64,000 nucleotides of DNA from Xanthomonas sp. CFBP 8443 (GCF_025666195.1 NZ_CP102592.1:620001-684000), one strand, 5' to 3'. Numbered from the stretch's first letter, positions 1-9,331 are shown. The notes: generated by a model not told the origin, from the letters alone. Made by a program: numbers and translations.

Positions 1-1211
1 TCCATCGCAGCGGCCTGGGGCTGGGCGCGGGCGACCTGCTGTTCGTCCCGCGCAGTTCGCGCAGCCGCGGCGACATCGTGCGCGCGCTGCGCCACCTCAA
101 GCCGGCCACCAGCTTCCGCAGCAACTACGCCTACGACAACATCCTGTACGTGGTCGCCGGCGAAGTGATCGCCGCGGCCAGCGGCCAGGACTGGGAAAGC
201 TTCATGCGCGAGCGCGTGTTCAAGCCGGCGGGCATGGGCAGCTCGGTCAGCGACGAGAAGGACCGCTTCGCCAACCCGAACCGGGCGCAGCCGCATGCGC
301 GCCTGGACCCGCGCGTACGCGGGCTCGGCCCGCAGCAGCTGCTGCCCGAGCGCGAGGGCCTGGGCCAGGTGGCCGCGCCGGCCGGCGGCCTGTCCTCCAG
401 CGCCAACGACCTGGCGCGCTGGCTGCAGATCCAGCTGGCGCTCGGCGCATTGCCGGGCAGCGACGGCAAGCGCCTGTACAGCGCTGCGTCCGCACAGGCG
501 ATGTGGACCCCGCAGGTGCCGGTGCCGATCAACCCGTACCCGGCGCCGGTCGCCGACATCACGCCGAACTTCTCCAGCTACGCGCTGGGCTGGAACGTGC
601 AGGACTATCGCGGGGTCAAGGTCGTGCAGCACGGCGGCGCGGTGTTCGGCGTGCTGACCTTCATCGTGCTGGTGCCCGAGCGCAACCTGGGCATTTCGCT
701 GCAGATCAATGCCGAGGACGTCGGCGTGATGCGCGGCCTGGGCTACGAACTGCTCGACCACTATCTGGGCTTCGCGCCGCGCGACTGGGTGGCGGCGTTC
801 GACACCTGGTACCGGCAGCGCCTGGATGGCGGCCTGGCGGCCTTGCAGGCCGCCGGCAACAGCGCGCGCAAGGCATCGCGTCCCTCGCTGCCGGCCGCCG
901 GCTATGCGGGCCGCTATGCCGATGCGTGGTATGGGCCGATCGAGATCGCCGACCGCGCGGGCAAGCTGCGGATCGACTTCAAGCAGACCCCCAACATGGC
1001 CGGGACGCTGCGCCATTGGCAGTACGACACCTTCCGTACCGAATGGGACGACCGCGCCATCGAGCCGGCCTACGTCACCTTCGCGCTGGATGCCGAAGGC
1101 AAGGTCGCGCGCATCGCGATGCAGCCGGTGTCGCCGCTCGCCGATTTCAGCTACGACTACCAGGACCTGCTGTTCGTTCCTGTGGCCGAAGGACAGGCGG
1201 CCAGGCCCTGA
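1..1211 (+). CDS. serine hydrolase, beta-lactamase/DD-peptidase superfamily (5' truncated by window)
   Basis: C-terminal part of a class C beta-lactamase-like serine hydrolase. The frame is open from the window edge (in phase with position 3), so the N-terminus with the SxxK nucleophile lies outside. Visible are the YxN-type motif in SNYAYDN near position 130, a central domain with conserved glycine-rich turns, and the HGG motif (QHGGAVFG) near 630, the equivalent of the KTG box. The last ~110 residues ([13 protein letters not shown]...) resemble the DUF3471-type C-terminal domain attached to many such hydrolases. The family hydrolyses D-amino-acid peptides or esters; the substrate here is unknown. 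It is not obviously linked to the trp genes downstream. Confidence 0.85.
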   Translation, partial: HRSGLGLGAGDLLFVPRSSRSRGDIVRALRHLKPATSFRSNYAYDNILYVVAGEVIAAASGQDWESFMRERVFKPAGMGSSVSDEKDRFANPNRAQPHARLDPRVRGLGPQQLLPEREGLGQVAAPAGGLSSSANDLARWLQIQLALGALPGSDGKRLYSAASAQAMWTPQVPVPINPYPAPVADITPNFSSYALGWNVQDYRGVKVVQHGGAVFGVLTFIVLVPERNLGISLQINAEDVGVMRGLGYELLDHYLGFAPRDWVAAFDTWYRQRLDGGLAALQAAGNSARKASRPSLPAAGYAGRYADAWYGPIEIADRAGKLRIDFKQTPNMAGTLRHWQYDTFRTEWDDRAIEPAYVTFALDAEGKVARIAMQPVSPLADFSYDYQDLLFVPVAEGQAARP

Positions 1212-1530
1212 CCTGCGCACTGCGGCGCTTCGCTCGCACACAAGGCGGCGCGCGGCCGCCACGCACGCGTTTCACCCACGCGCCTGGCGCAGCGAACGCC
1301 GCTCGTCCGCAGCGCAGATCGGTGCGCCGGCAGCGGACACCGGACATCGGCCGGTCCTCCGGGGGATGAAGCACGGCCTTGGCCGAGTTTCTGCGTCCAT
1401 GCCACTATGGCCTACGTGCAGTCTCCCGACTGGCGGCGCAGGGTATCGACTAAAATTGCGGGTATCCAAGCGGGCACGAATCCGGGGTTCCAGGGTTCTG
1501 CGCCTTACTAATCAACTGGATGGACCGCAC
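1212..1530. other. intergenic gap before trpG
   Basis: About 320 bases with no convincing gene. I see a TAAAAT at 1451-1456 that could be a -10 element, without a good -35 partner, and a GGGTATC direct repeat at 1441 and 1460. No trp leader peptide or attenuator hairpin is evident. The reading frame that runs through this gap into trpG is a GC-rich shadow. Confidence 0.4.
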
Positions 1531-2109
1531 ATGCTGCTGATGCTCGACAACTACGACAGCTTCACCTACAACCTCGTGCAGTACCTGCAGGCGCTCGGCG
1601 CCGAGGTCAAGGTGGTGCGCAACGACGCGCTCAGCGTGGACGAGATCGAGCGCCTGGCGCCGGAGCGCATCGTGATCTCGCCCGGCCCGTGCACGCCGAA
1701 CGAGGCCGGGGTGTCGCTGCAGCTGATCGAGCGGCTCGGCCAGCACACGCCGATCCTGGGCGTGTGCCTGGGCCACCAGAGCATCGGCCAGGCCTACGGC
1801 GGCGAAGTGGTGCGTGCCGGCACCATCATGCACGGCAAGACCTCGCGCATCCGCCACGAGGGCCGCGGCGTGTTCGCCGGCCTGCCGGACCGCTACGAGG
1901 CCACCCGCTACCACTCGCTGGTGGTGGAGAAGACCACGCTGCCGGACTGCCTGGAAGTCACCGCCTGGACCGAGAACGAGGACGGCACGGTCGAGGAGAT
2001 CATGGGCCTGCGCCACCGCCAGTTCCCGGTCGAGGGCGTGCAGTTCCATCCCGAGTCCATCCTCACCGAGCACGGCCACGCCCTGCTGAAGAACTTCCTG
2101 GAGCGCTGA
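1531..2109 (+). CDS. trpG: anthranilate synthase component II (glutamine amidotransferase)
   Basis: Class I glutamine amidotransferase that supplies ammonia to TrpE for anthranilate synthesis, the first step of tryptophan biosynthesis. At 192 aa it has the family's usual length. The N-terminus [19 protein letters not shown] is diagnostic. The nucleophile elbow is [16 protein letters not shown] (catalytic Cys near residue 79), and the His-Glu pair is in VQFHPESI near the C-terminus. The ATG at 1531 is preferred; a second ATG three codons later is possible. trpE is not in the window. The next gene begins 2 nt after the stop, so trpG, the small secreted protein and trpD are probably co-transcribed. 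Confidence 0.96.
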   Translation: MLLMLDNYDSFTYNLVQYLQALGAEVKVVRNDALSVDEIERLAPERIVISPGPCTPNEAGVSLQLIERLGQHTPILGVCLGHQSIGQAYGGEVVRAGTIMHGKTSRIRHEGRGVFAGLPDRYEATRYHSLVVEKTTLPDCLEVTAWTENEDGTVEEIMGLRHRQFPVEGVQFHPESILTEHGHALLKNFLER

Positions 2110-2111
2110 AC

Positions 2112-2471
2112 ATGCGTCTGCATCCACGCGCAGCGTTCGCCGCGATCGCGCTGCTGCTGTGCGCGCCGTGCCTGGCGGCGCCCGCCGGCGCCAAGGCGGC
2201 CGCGCCGCGATGCGCCGAGGCCGCGCGGGCCCAGGCCGCCAAGCTGCTGGCCTTCCATTCCGACAACGACGAGCGCGCCGAGGTCGGCGACGAGGTCGAG
2301 CGGCTGCCGTCCATCGTCAATCCGGCCAATGCCAAGCAGCGCTTCGAGGTGCTGCAGGTGTGGGGCTACATCTACAAGGGCGAGTACCGCATGCGCCTGC
2401 TCTACTACCCCATGGCCGACGGCGACTGTGTGCTGATGGGCCAGGAAATCCTCGAGCACGCCAGTCTTTGA
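2112..2471 (+). CDS. small secreted protein of unknown function in the trp cluster
   Basis: 119 aa. It starts 2 nt after trpG and ends 16 nt before trpD, so it is embedded in the operon. The N-terminus [27 protein letters not shown] is a clear signal peptide with a probable signal peptidase I site after ALA-type residues. The mature part (~95 aa) has two cysteines (in APRCAEAA and DGDCVLMG) and an aromatic, basic segment [17 protein letters not shown], and it could form a small periplasmic domain. I do not recognise a named family beyond hypothetical proteins expected at this locus in xanthomonads. Its position suggests co-expression, not a role in tryptophan synthesis. Confidence 0.85.
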   Translation: MRLHPRAAFAAIALLLCAPCLAAPAGAKAAAPRCAEAARAQAAKLLAFHSDNDERAEVGDEVERLPSIVNPANAKQRFEVLQVWGYIYKGEYRMRLLYYPMADGDCVLMGQEILEHASL

Positions 2472-2487
2472 ACGTCCAGGAACCGCA

Positions 2488-3528
2488 ATGACGCTGACCC
2501 CGCAGCAAGCCCTGCAACGCACCATCGAGCACCGCGAGATCTTCCACGACGAGATGGTCGGGCTGATGCGGCAGATCATGCGCGGCGAAGTGTCGCCGAT
2601 GATGACCGCGGCGATCCTCACCGGGCTGCGGGTGAAGAAGGAGACGATCGGCGAGATCGCCGGCGCGGCGGCGGTGATGCGCGAGTTCTCGCGCACCGTC
2701 GAGGTGGCCGACCGCACCCATATGGTCGATATCGTCGGCACCGGCGGCGACGGCTCGCACACCTTCAACATCTCCACCTGCGCGATGTTCGTGGCCGCCG
2801 CGGCCGGCGCCAAGGTGGCCAAGCACGGCAACCGCAGCGTCTCCTCCAAGTCCGGCAGCGCCGATGCGCTGGAGGCGCTGGGCGCGGTGATCGAACTGCA
2901 GCCCGAGCAGGTGGCGCAGGCGCTGGCCGCCACCGGCATCGGCTTCATGTATGCGCCGGTGCACCATCCGGCGATGAAGGTGGTGGCGCCGGTGCGGCGC
3001 GAGATGGGCGTACGCACCATCTTCAACATCCTCGGTCCGCTGACCAATCCGGCCGGCTCGCCCAACATCCTGATGGGCGTGTTCCATCCCGACCTGGTCG
3101 GCATCCAGGCGCGCGTGCTGCACGAACTGGGCGCCGAGCGCGCACTGGTGGTGTGGGGCCGCGACGGCATGGACGAACTCTCGCTCGGCGCCGGCACCCT
3201 GGTCGGCGAACTGCGCGACGGCCAGGTACGCGAGTACGAAGTGCATCCGGAGGATTTCGGCATCGCCATGTCGGCCAGCCGCAACCTCAAGGTGGCCGAC
3301 GCCAACGAGTCGATGGAGATGCTGCGCGGCGTGCTCGACAACGTGCCCGGTCCGGCGCTGGATATCGTCGCCTTCAACGCTGGCGCGGCGCTGTACGTGG
3401 CCGGCGTGGCCGACGACATCGGCGCCGGCATCGCGCTGGCGCGCACGGCGATCGCCGACGGCCGCGCGCGCGGCAAGCTCGATGCGTACGTGGCGTGCAC
3501 GCGGCGCTTGGCCGACGTTCGCGACTGA
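2488..3528 (+). CDS. trpD: anthranilate phosphoribosyltransferase
   Basis: Transfers the phosphoribosyl group of PRPP to anthranilate, the second step of the tryptophan branch. 346 aa, normal length. The N-terminal helical domain is followed by the PRPP loop [17 protein letters not shown] (around residues 85-100), the [21 protein letters not shown] block, and [10 protein letters not shown], all hallmarks of the family. Translation starts at ATG 2488, just after AGGAACCGC, a reasonable ribosome site. It follows trpG and the small secreted protein. trpC lies 1.4 kb downstream beyond an unrelated gene, so the cluster is split. Confidence 0.97.
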   Translation: MTLTPQQALQRTIEHREIFHDEMVGLMRQIMRGEVSPMMTAAILTGLRVKKETIGEIAGAAAVMREFSRTVEVADRTHMVDIVGTGGDGSHTFNISTCAMFVAAAAGAKVAKHGNRSVSSKSGSADALEALGAVIELQPEQVAQALAATGIGFMYAPVHHPAMKVVAPVRREMGVRTIFNILGPLTNPAGSPNILMGVFHPDLVGIQARVLHELGAERALVVWGRDGMDELSLGAGTLVGELRDGQVREYEVHPEDFGIAMSASRNLKVADANESMEMLRGVLDNVPGPALDIVAFNAGAALYVAGVADDIGAGIALARTAIADGRARGKLDAYVACTRRLADVRD

Positions 3529-3875
3529 GGACGCGGGACCCGAAGCGCTTGCCGGTCTGAGCGCGGCGGTGTCGGGATCGCGGCGGGCGGTGCCGATGTC
3601 GCCCGTTGTCCGTCCAGCAGCATCCATCTCGGCGCCTCGCTGCAGTACGCCTCGTTCCGACGGCAACAAGATGCTGCGCGCCGACGGCCAGCCGCAGACG
3701 GGGCGCCGACAGCCGCGGTGGGCGTGCGCGACGTCCGCGTTGTGCAGCCGAGCGCATGCGACCGGTTGCGGTGTGCGGAACACGTTCGGTGTGCATCCGA
3801 GATGGCCGGCCCTTCGGTCGGCGCGTAAGCTGCCCGCTGCGCCGCGTCGGCGGCGCACGACGACAAAGGGTTTGC
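3529..3875. other. intergenic gap after trpD
   Basis: About 350 bases with no supportable gene. Long frames crossing it are GC-rich shadows without a ribosome site or a conserved start. The CGACAAAGGG just before 3876 offers a GGG-type ribosome site for the next gene. No terminator with a T-run is visible after trpD. Confidence 0.35.
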
Positions 3876-4787
3876 ATGGCCAACCGCTCCTATCTCTACA
3901 GCCTCAGCAACCGGCCGGCCTCGTATGGCGATCGGCCCGACACCATTTCCAGCCTCTCCGAATGGGCCTACGACGTGCCGTTCGTGTATCGGCTGCTGAT
4001 GTCGGCCGATCCCCAGTTGTGCGCGTCGTTGGTGGCGGAGGGCCTGGATGACGAGGATGAGGACGAGGGGGAAGACGAGGTCGAGGGCGGGGAGGAGGGC
4101 GAAGACGATGACGAAAGCGAGGACGAGGACGAAGAGGCGGGCGCCGACGAAGACGATGACCAGCCGGCGCGCCTGCACGCGATCAGCAGTCCGTTCGCCC
4201 CGGGCCTGGAGCGGGTCAAGCGCTTCGCCGAGATCGTCAAGGTGATCGCGGCCGCGCCTCCCCTGCCGCCTGCGCCAGCGCCGGTCGTGGCGTCGCCAGC
4301 ATCCCTGATGGGGCGGCTCAAGCAACTGTTCTCGCCGACGCACGCACCGGTCGAAGCGCCGGTCCCGGTGCCGGCGACGGTCGAGCACCTGCCAGGCTGG
4401 CTGGACGAGACCGTCGCCTTCCTGGAAGCGAACCGCGACGCGTTCCTGCTGCTGGAGACCCTCGAACTCGACATGATGTCGGCGATCGGGGAAGAAGACC
4501 TGCGCCACTGCGTCGAGCAGGAGATCGGCCGATGCCGCGAGGTCGGCGCCGCGTTCGAGGCCCTGCCGGCCGACCTCCACGAGGCCGCGACCCTGCTGCG
4601 CCGCCTGGCCGTCGAAGAGGGCGCGCCGCCGCTCGATGTCTTCCACGGCCTGCGCTTCGACGACGACTGCGACAGCACGCGAACCGGCGCCACCGAACGG
4701 CCGCTGGGACTGACGAACTGGTCCGAGGTGCTGTACTTCGAATTGTCGGACCAGGACGAGCCCGACGCAGACCAGGCCAAGGACTGA
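3876..4787 (+). CDS. hypothetical protein with a long acidic tract (MANRSYLYS family)
   Basis: 303 aa cytoplasmic protein. The N-terminus MANRSYLYSLSN and the following block up to about residue 60 (SSLSEWAYDVPFVYRLLMSADP) are the conserved-looking part and resemble a family of bacterial proteins of unknown function that begin in this way. Residues ~60-95 are almost purely Asp/Glu, then a Pro/Ala linker, then a helical C-terminal half with many acidic residues. No catalytic motif is recognised. The ATG at 3876 fits the family N-terminus better than any upstream start. It splits trpD from trpC and has its own upstream gap, so it is probably transcribed separately. Confidence 0.8.
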   Translation: MANRSYLYSLSNRPASYGDRPDTISSLSEWAYDVPFVYRLLMSADPQLCASLVAEGLDDEDEDEGEDEVEGGEEGEDDDESEDEDEEAGADEDDDQPARLHAISSPFAPGLERVKRFAEIVKVIAAAPPLPPAPAPVVASPASLMGRLKQLFSPTHAPVEAPVPVPATVEHLPGWLDETVAFLEANRDAFLLLETLELDMMSAIGEEDLRHCVEQEIGRCREVGAAFEALPADLHEAATLLRRLAVEEGAPPLDVFHGLRFDDDCDSTRTGATERPLGLTNWSEVLYFELSDQDEPDADQAKD

Positions 4788-4834
4788 ATCCAAGATCCGT
4801 CTGGTCGAACGGCACCGGCACTACGCTATTGCCG

Positions 4835-4876
4835 AGTCCCGAGTCCCGAGTCCCGAGTCCCGAAACTAGAGTCCCG
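4835..4876. repeat. short (TCCCGAG)n heptamer array
   Basis: Three full tandem units of TCCCGAG starting at 4837, a partial fourth, then a degenerate copy after AACTAGA. It is the smallest of several arrays of the same heptamer in this window (others near 49.2, 49.4 and 56.4 kb) and sits in the short gap between the acidic protein gene and trpC. Confidence 0.85.
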
Positions 4877-4930
4877 GCCTGTTCAGCCCAACTTGGCCGA
4901 TAATGCCGCGTCCCCCGGAACCCCGAGCGC

Positions 4931-5725
4931 ATGAGCGACATCCTCCGCACCATTCTCGCCCGCAAGGCCGAAGAGATCGCCGCCCGCAGCGCGCGCGTGC
5001 CGCTGGCCGAGCTGGTCGCCCGCGTCGGGGCCGCGCCGCCGGTGCGCGGGTTCGCCCGCGCGCTGCAGAGCGCGATCGCCGACGGCGAGCCGGCGGTGAT
5101 TGCCGAGATCAAGAAGGCCAGCCCGTCCAAGGGCGTGATCCGCCCCGACTTCCACCCGGCCGACATCGCGGTCAGCTACGAGTTCGGCGGCGCCGCCTGC
5201 CTGTCGGTGCTGACCGACGTGGACTTCTTCCAGGGCCACGACACGTACCTGCAGCAGGCGCGCGAAGCGTGCACGCTGCCGGTGCTGCGCAAGGACTTCA
5301 CCATCGATCCCTACCAGGTGTACGAGGCGCGCGTGCTCGGCGCCGACTGCATCCTGCTGATCGTTGCCGCGCTGGACGACCTGCAGCTGGCCGAGCTGTC
5401 GGCGCTGGCGATGGAGCTGGGCATGGACGTGCTGGTCGAGGTCCACGACATCGACGAGCTGGAGCGCGCGATCCAGGTGCCGGTGCCGCTGATCGGGATC
5501 AACAACCGCAACCTGCGCACCTTCGAGGTGTCGCTGCAGACCACGCTGGCGATGCGCGACGCGGTCCCGCGCGACCGCCTGCTGGTCACCGAGAGCGGCA
5601 TCCTCGGCCAGGCCGACGTGGCGATGATGCGCGCGGCCGGCGTGCACGCGTTCCTGGTCGGCGAGACCTTCATGCGCGCCGAGGAACCCGGCGAAGCGCT
5701 GCGCCAGTTGTTCTTCGAGCCATGA
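4931..5725 (+). CDS. trpC: indole-3-glycerol phosphate synthase
   Basis: Closes the indole ring from carboxyphenylaminodeoxyribulose phosphate. 264 aa, a monofunctional TIM barrel. [10 protein letters not shown] (residues ~58-67, catalytic Lys), the [16 protein letters not shown] block, [13 protein letters not shown] and VTESGI are all present. The ATG at 4931 gives the standard N-terminus [19 protein letters not shown]. The stop overlaps the start of the next gene (ATGA at 5722-5725), so the HAD gene is translationally coupled. Confidence 0.97.
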   Translation: MSDILRTILARKAEEIAARSARVPLAELVARVGAAPPVRGFARALQSAIADGEPAVIAEIKKASPSKGVIRPDFHPADIAVSYEFGGAACLSVLTDVDFFQGHDTYLQQAREACTLPVLRKDFTIDPYQVYEARVLGADCILLIVAALDDLQLAELSALAMELGMDVLVEVHDIDELERAIQVPVPLIGINNRNLRTFEVSLQTTLAMRDAVPRDRLLVTESGILGQADVAMMRAAGVHAFLVGETFMRAEEPGEALRQLFFEP

Positions 5726-6453
5726 GCGGCGCCTATTCCGCCCCGCGCGCCGACGCGCCGCTGGTGGTGTTCGATTTCGACCACACCCTGTACGACGGCG
5801 ACTCCGGCAGCCACCTGTTCGCCTGGCTGATCCGGCGCAACCCCTTGCGCCTGGCCGCCGCGCTGCTGGCCACGCCGCTGCTAGGGCCGCTGGTGGCGAT
5901 GCTGCCGACCCGGCGCACCGGCATCTCCGGCTACGTGTGGATCGCCAGCTTCGGCCTGCACCGCGCGCGCGAGTTCAACCGGGTGATCGACCAGTACGTG
6001 CTGCGCCACGAGGCGCAGATCCGCCAGCGGCTGTTGCCGCAGGCGCTGGAGGTGTTCGCCCGGCACCGTGCCGCCGGCGACCGGGTGGTGGTCGCCACCG
6101 GCGCGCCGCCGGAGCTGGCGCGCGCCATCCTCGGCTTCGTCGCGCACCAGGACGTGCCGGTGGTCGGCAGCCTGATCGGCCCGCGGCTGGGCGCGGTCAC
6201 CGCCACCCGCCACTGCCACAACGAAGAAAAGATGCGCATGCTGCGCGAGCTGGGCTATGCGGACATCGCCATCGCCTATTCCGACAGCACCGCCGACCTG
6301 CCGTTGCTGCAGGCCGCCGCCACGCCGGTGGTGGTCAACCCCAAGGCCTCGGCGGTGGCGCGCTTCCGCCGCGAACTGCCGTCCGCCACGCCGATCCTGA
6401 ACTGGGGTTGCCGCGATCGCGCCGGCGACGCCGTGGCTGCGCCGGGCGGCTAG
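5722..6453 (+). CDS. HAD-superfamily phosphatase (HAD-IB, SerB-like)
   Basis: 243 aa. Motif I is [13 protein letters not shown] (residues ~14-26) with the nucleophile Asp and acid/base Asp. The conserved Thr/Ser of motif II is in [10 protein letters not shown], and motif IV is [13 protein letters not shown] near residue 190. A helical cap follows motif I. This is the HAD-IB group that includes phosphoserine phosphatase and phosphatases acting on phospholipid head groups; the substrate cannot be told from sequence. It overlaps trpC by 4 nt and converges with the TauE gene, the two stop codons overlapping at 6450-6453. Confidence 0.88.
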   Translation: MSGAYSAPRADAPLVVFDFDHTLYDGDSGSHLFAWLIRRNPLRLAAALLATPLLGPLVAMLPTRRTGISGYVWIASFGLHRAREFNRVIDQYVLRHEAQIRQRLLPQALEVFARHRAAGDRVVVATGAPPELARAILGFVAHQDVPVVGSLIGPRLGAVTATRHCHNEEKMRMLRELGYADIAIAYSDSTADLPLLQAAATPVVVNPKASAVARFRRELPSATPILNWGCRDRAGDAVAAPGG

Positions 6454-7208
6454 ACCTGCCAGCGGTACAGCGTGCTGCCGATCTGGTACAGGCTGATGCC
6501 CAGCACCAGCACGCCGACCGCTACCAGCACCCAGCGTTCGCGCACCCGCTTCACCAGCACCGCCGCCAGCGGCGCGGCCAGCATGCCGCCGACCAGCAGG
6601 CCGAGCACGATCTCCAGGTGCTGCACGCCCATGCTCAGCAGGAAGGTCAGCGAGATCGACAGCGTCACCAGGAACTCGGCGGCGTTGACCGTGCCGATCG
6701 TGGTGCGCGCCTGGCCGCCGTGGGCCAGCAGGGTCGAGGTCGCCACCGGGCCCCAGCCGCCGCCGCCGCTGGCGTCGAGCAGGCCGGCGACGAAACCGAG
6801 CAGCGGCACCCGCCGCACCTGCTGCCGCGGCAGCGCCCGGCCGGCCGCGCGCAGCAGGATCAGCACCGCCAGGCCGAGCAGGTACAGGTGCACGAAGGGG
6901 CGGATGAGGTCGCCGGGCAACTGGGTCAGCACATAGGCGCCGAGGATGCCGCCGGCCATGCCCGGCAGCGCCAGGCGCAGGAACAGGCGCTTGTCGACGT
7001 TGCCCATCGCCAGGTGCGACAGCCCCGAGGCGCCGGTGGTGAAGACCTCGGCGCTGTGCACGCTGGCGCTGACCGCCGCCGGCGGCAGGCCCATGCTCAA
7101 CAACACCGACGAGGACACCAGGCCGAAGGCCATGCCCAGCGCGCCGTCGACCAGCTGCGCCGCCAGGCCGACCAGCACGAACCAATAGAAGGTCTCGCTC
7201 AGGACCAT
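6450..7208 (-). CDS. sulfite exporter TauE/SafE family membrane protein
   Basis: 252 aa, with about eight hydrophobic segments. The family pattern is visible: N-terminal half with LVGLAAQLVDGALGMAFGLVSS and the related second-half repeat LLGFVAGLLDASGGGGWGPVATS, each with the conserved Gly/Asp/Gly signature. Members move sulfite, organosulfonates or other small anions across the inner membrane; the substrate here is not determined. The start is the ATG at 7208. It is downstream of clp on the same strand with a 52-nt gap, so read-through is possible. Confidence 0.9.
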   Translation of the reverse strand: MVLSETFYWFVLVGLAAQLVDGALGMAFGLVSSSVLLSMGLPPAAVSASVHSAEVFTTGASGLSHLAMGNVDKRLFLRLALPGMAGGILGAYVLTQLPGDLIRPFVHLYLLGLAVLILLRAAGRALPRQQVRRVPLLGFVAGLLDASGGGGWGPVATSTLLAHGGQARTTIGTVNAAEFLVTLSISLTFLLSMGVQHLEIVLGLLVGGMLAAPLAAVLVKRVRERWVLVAVGVLVLGISLYQIGSTLYRWQV

Positions 7209-7260
7209 CGCGATGGTCCGCTGCCGCCGCTAGCGCGGCGTGCAGCCATGCGCGTTGCGC

Positions 7261-7950
7261 TCAACGCGCGCCGTACAGCACCACGGTCTTGCCGCGGGCG
7301 TGCAGGATGCCGTCGACCTGCAGCTTCTTCAGCACGCGGCCGGCCATCTCGCGCGAGCAGCCGACCAGCCGCGCCAGCTCCTGCCGCGACACGCGCAACT
7401 GCATGCCCTGCGGGTGGCTCATCGCCTCCGGCTCCTGGGCCAGGTCGTGCAGGGTGCGCACGATGCGGTCGGTGACGTCCAGGAACGCCAGCCGGCTGGC
7501 CTTGCGCGAGGTGTCGAGCAGGCGCTTGGACAGCTGCACGCCGATCGCGTACAGCACCCGCGGCGCGTCGGCCGACAGCGACCCCAGGAACAGCTGGTGC
7601 AGCCGCTCGTAGCTGATCTCGGCCAGTTCGCACGGGGTGCGGGTGCGCAGGATCACCTCGCGCTGGTCCGATTCGATGAACAGGCCCATCTCGCCGACGA
7701 ACTCGCCGCTGCCGAAATAGCCCAGCACCAATTCGCGATCGTCATCTTCCTCGGCGATGATGCTGACCGAGCCGCTGACGACGTAGTACAGGGTGCCGGC
7801 CGGGTCGCCGGGCCTGAACACGTCGGTCCGCGCCGGATAGCGCCGGCGGTGGCTATGCGCCAGGAAGCGGTCGATCGTGGCGGTGTCCAACGTCAGAGGA
7901 CTTGGAGCGATGCGCACAGGTGTTGCAGTGGAGGTGTTTCCGGGACTCAT
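7261..7950 (-). CDS. clp: CRP/FNR-family regulator Clp (c-di-GMP-responsive in Xanthomonas)
   Basis: 229 aa. The cyclic-nucleotide-binding fold runs over residues ~20-130 (VFRPGDPAGTLYYVVSGSVS, GYFGSGEFVGEMGLF), then the long dimer helix, then a winged helix-turn-helix VSRQELARLVGCSREMAGRV. The sequence follows the known Xanthomonas Clp closely. Family knowledge: Xanthomonas Clp binds target promoters when c-di-GMP is low and controls virulence and extracellular enzymes downstream of Rpf/DSF signalling. I chose the ATG at 7950 because MSPGNTS matches the known N-terminus; an upstream start at 8025 would add 25 unrelated residues. It is divergent from speD. Confidence 0.95.
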   Translation of the reverse strand: MSPGNTSTATPVRIAPSPLTLDTATIDRFLAHSHRRRYPARTDVFRPGDPAGTLYYVVSGSVSIIAEEDDDRELVLGYFGSGEFVGEMGLFIESDQREVILRTRTPCELAEISYERLHQLFLGSLSADAPRVLYAIGVQLSKRLLDTSRKASRLAFLDVTDRIVRTLHDLAQEPEAMSHPQGMQLRVSRQELARLVGCSREMAGRVLKKLQVDGILHARGKTVVLYGAR

Positions 7951-8099
7951 GGCGGCTTCGCTACTGCGTGAGTCCCGAAGCTTAACGGGACGCGTTGTCT
8001 GCGGCAAACGAGCGCCAATCCCCACGTTTCGCTACGGGCGCGTTTGGCCCATAATTGCTGCCCTTTCTACCCCGTCCATCTTTTAGAGGATTCACGCCC

Positions 8100-8894
8100 G
8101 TGGTCAAGCCGTTGCCTCGCCTGAGGCTGCAAGGTTTCAACAACCTCACCAAGGCGTTGAGCTTCAACATCTACGACGTCTGCTACGCGGTCTCCGAAGA
8201 GGAGCGCCAGCGCTACATCGAGTACATCGACGAGCAGTACGACGCCGACCGCCTGACCGAGATCCTCACCGATGTGGCCGAGATCATCGGCGCCAACATC
8301 CTCAACATCGCCCGCCAGGACTACGATCCGCAGGGCGCCTCGGTGACCATCCTGATCTCCGAAGAGCCGGTGATCGACAAGAAGCTGGCCGGCAAGGAGA
8401 TCATCTCCGACGCGGTGGTCGCGCACATGGACAAGAGCCACATCACCGTCCATACCTACCCGGAAACCCATCCGCAGCACGGCATCGCGACCTTCCGCGC
8501 CGACATCGACGTCGCCACCTGCGGGGTGATCTCGCCGCTGAAGGCGCTCAACTACCTGATCGAGCGGTTGGAATCGGACATCGTGATCATGGATTACCGC
8601 ATCCGTGGCTTCACCCGCGACGTGAAGGGCAAGAAGCACTACATCGACCACAAGATCAACTCGATCCAGAACTTCCTGGCCAAGAACATCAAGGCGCGTT
8701 ACGAGATGTTCGACGTCAATGTCTACCAGGAGAACATCTTCCACACCAAGATGCACCTGAAGGACTTCGACCTGGACCAGTACCTGTTCGAGGAAAAGGC
8801 CAAGAACCTCTCGTTCAAGGAGCGCATGCGGATCGAGGCGCTGCTCAAGCGCGAGATCGAGGAACTGTTCCACGGTCGCAACCTGGCCGAGTAG
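8100..8894 (+). CDS. speD: S-adenosylmethionine decarboxylase proenzyme
   Basis: Makes decarboxylated SAM, the aminopropyl donor for spermidine. 264 aa, the same size as the E. coli enzyme and of the long SpeD class. [21 protein letters not shown] is the family N-terminus. The self-cleavage site is the Lys-Ser in [14 protein letters not shown] (Ser at residue 113), which yields the pyruvoyl group. The start is GTG at 8100 with an AGAGGA ribosome site at 8084-8089; the longer ATG frame from 8055 lacks family support. It is divergent from clp. Confidence 0.96.
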   Translation: MVKPLPRLRLQGFNNLTKALSFNIYDVCYAVSEEERQRYIEYIDEQYDADRLTEILTDVAEIIGANILNIARQDYDPQGASVTILISEEPVIDKKLAGKEIISDAVVAHMDKSHITVHTYPETHPQHGIATFRADIDVATCGVISPLKALNYLIERLESDIVIMDYRIRGFTRDVKGKKHYIDHKINSIQNFLAKNIKARYEMFDVNVYQENIFHTKMHLKDFDLDQYLFEEKAKNLSFKERMRIEALLKREIEELFHGRNLAE

Positions 8895-8906
8895 CACGTC
8901 ACATTC

Positions 8907-8922
8907 GGCGGGACGGCCCGCC
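8907..8922 (+). promoter_or_regulatory. possible first hairpin of a guanidine-II (mini-ykkC) riboswitch
   Basis: Perfect 6-bp stem GGCGGG/CCCGCC closed by an ACGG tetraloop (8913-8916), 12 nt after the speD stop. Guanidine-II riboswitches consist of two hairpins with ACGR loops upstream of sugE-type genes. This is the only other ACGG hairpin upstream of the one at 8996-9009, but the 73-nt linker is longer than the 7-40 nt I recall for the class, so it may be coincidental. Confidence 0.4.
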
Positions 8923-8923
8923 C

Positions 8924-8941
8924 CGCAGCGTTTGCGCTGCG
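8924..8941 (+). other. short hairpin in the speD-sugE gap
   Basis: Perfect 7-bp stem CGCAGCG/CGCTGCG with a TTTG loop, immediately after the first ACGG hairpin. It may shorten the effective linker between the two riboswitch-like hairpins by stacking. Confidence 0.4.
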
Positions 8942-8955
8942 ACCCTTGCCGACGG

Positions 8956-8992
8956 CGGCCCGATGTGCAGACATCGGGCCGTTTTTATTTTT
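8956..8992 (+). terminator. Rho-independent terminator after speD / before sugE
   Basis: Perfect 11-bp stem (CGGCCCGATGT, loop GCAG, ACATCGGGCCG) followed by TTTTTATTTTTATTT. It is a strong intrinsic terminator on the plus strand, placed between the two ACGG hairpins, so it either ends speD transcripts or lies within the sugE leader. Confidence 0.85.
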
Positions 8993-8995
8993 ATT

Positions 8996-9009
8996 TGTCT
9001 ACGGAGACA
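8996..9009 (+). promoter_or_regulatory. ACGG-loop hairpin over the sugE ribosome site (guanidine-II type)
   Basis: TGTCT-ACGG-AGACA forms a perfect 5-bp stem with an ACGG tetraloop, the signature of a mini-ykkC/guanidine-II hairpin. The GGAG at 9003-9006, partly in the loop and partly in the stem, is the ribosome binding site for the sugE ATG at 9014. The association with a guanidinium-exporter gene is exactly the context known for this riboswitch class. Confidence 0.65.
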
Positions 9010-9013
9010 GACA

Positions 9014-9331
9014 ATGCCATGGATCTACCTGCTGCTCGCCGGCCTGTTCGAAATCGGCTTCGCGCTCGGCCTCAAGTACAGCGAAGGCTTCACCCGCCTC
9101 TGGCCGACGCTGGGCACCCTGGCCGGCGCCGGCATCAGCCTGTGGCTGCTGACCCAGGCGCTGAAGGACATCCCGCTGGGCACGGCGTACGCGATCTGGA
9201 CCGGGATCGGCGCGCTGGGCACTGCCGCGCTGGGCATCGCGCTGTTCGGCGACAGCGCGTCGCCGGCGCGGCTGGCCTGCATCGGCCTGATCGTGGCCGG
9301 GGTGATCGGCCTGAAGCTGGTCCAGTCCTGA
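9014..9331 (+). CDS. sugE: SMR-family guanidinium exporter SugE/Gdx
   Basis: 105 aa inner-membrane protein with four transmembrane helices. MPWIYLLLAGLFEIGFALGLKY carries the essential membrane Glu in helix 1 (residue 13), and WTGIGALGTAALGI with the GLKL end matches the SugE/Gdx subtype, not the EmrE multidrug subtype. Members act as dual-topology dimers exchanging guanidinium for protons. The ACGG hairpin over its ribosome site supports a guanidine-linked role. The neighbouring genes speD and a DUF3592 protein are unrelated. Confidence 0.93.
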   Translation: MPWIYLLLAGLFEIGFALGLKYSEGFTRLWPTLGTLAGAGISLWLLTQALKDIPLGTAYAIWTGIGALGTAALGIALFGDSASPARLACIGLIVAGVIGLKLVQS

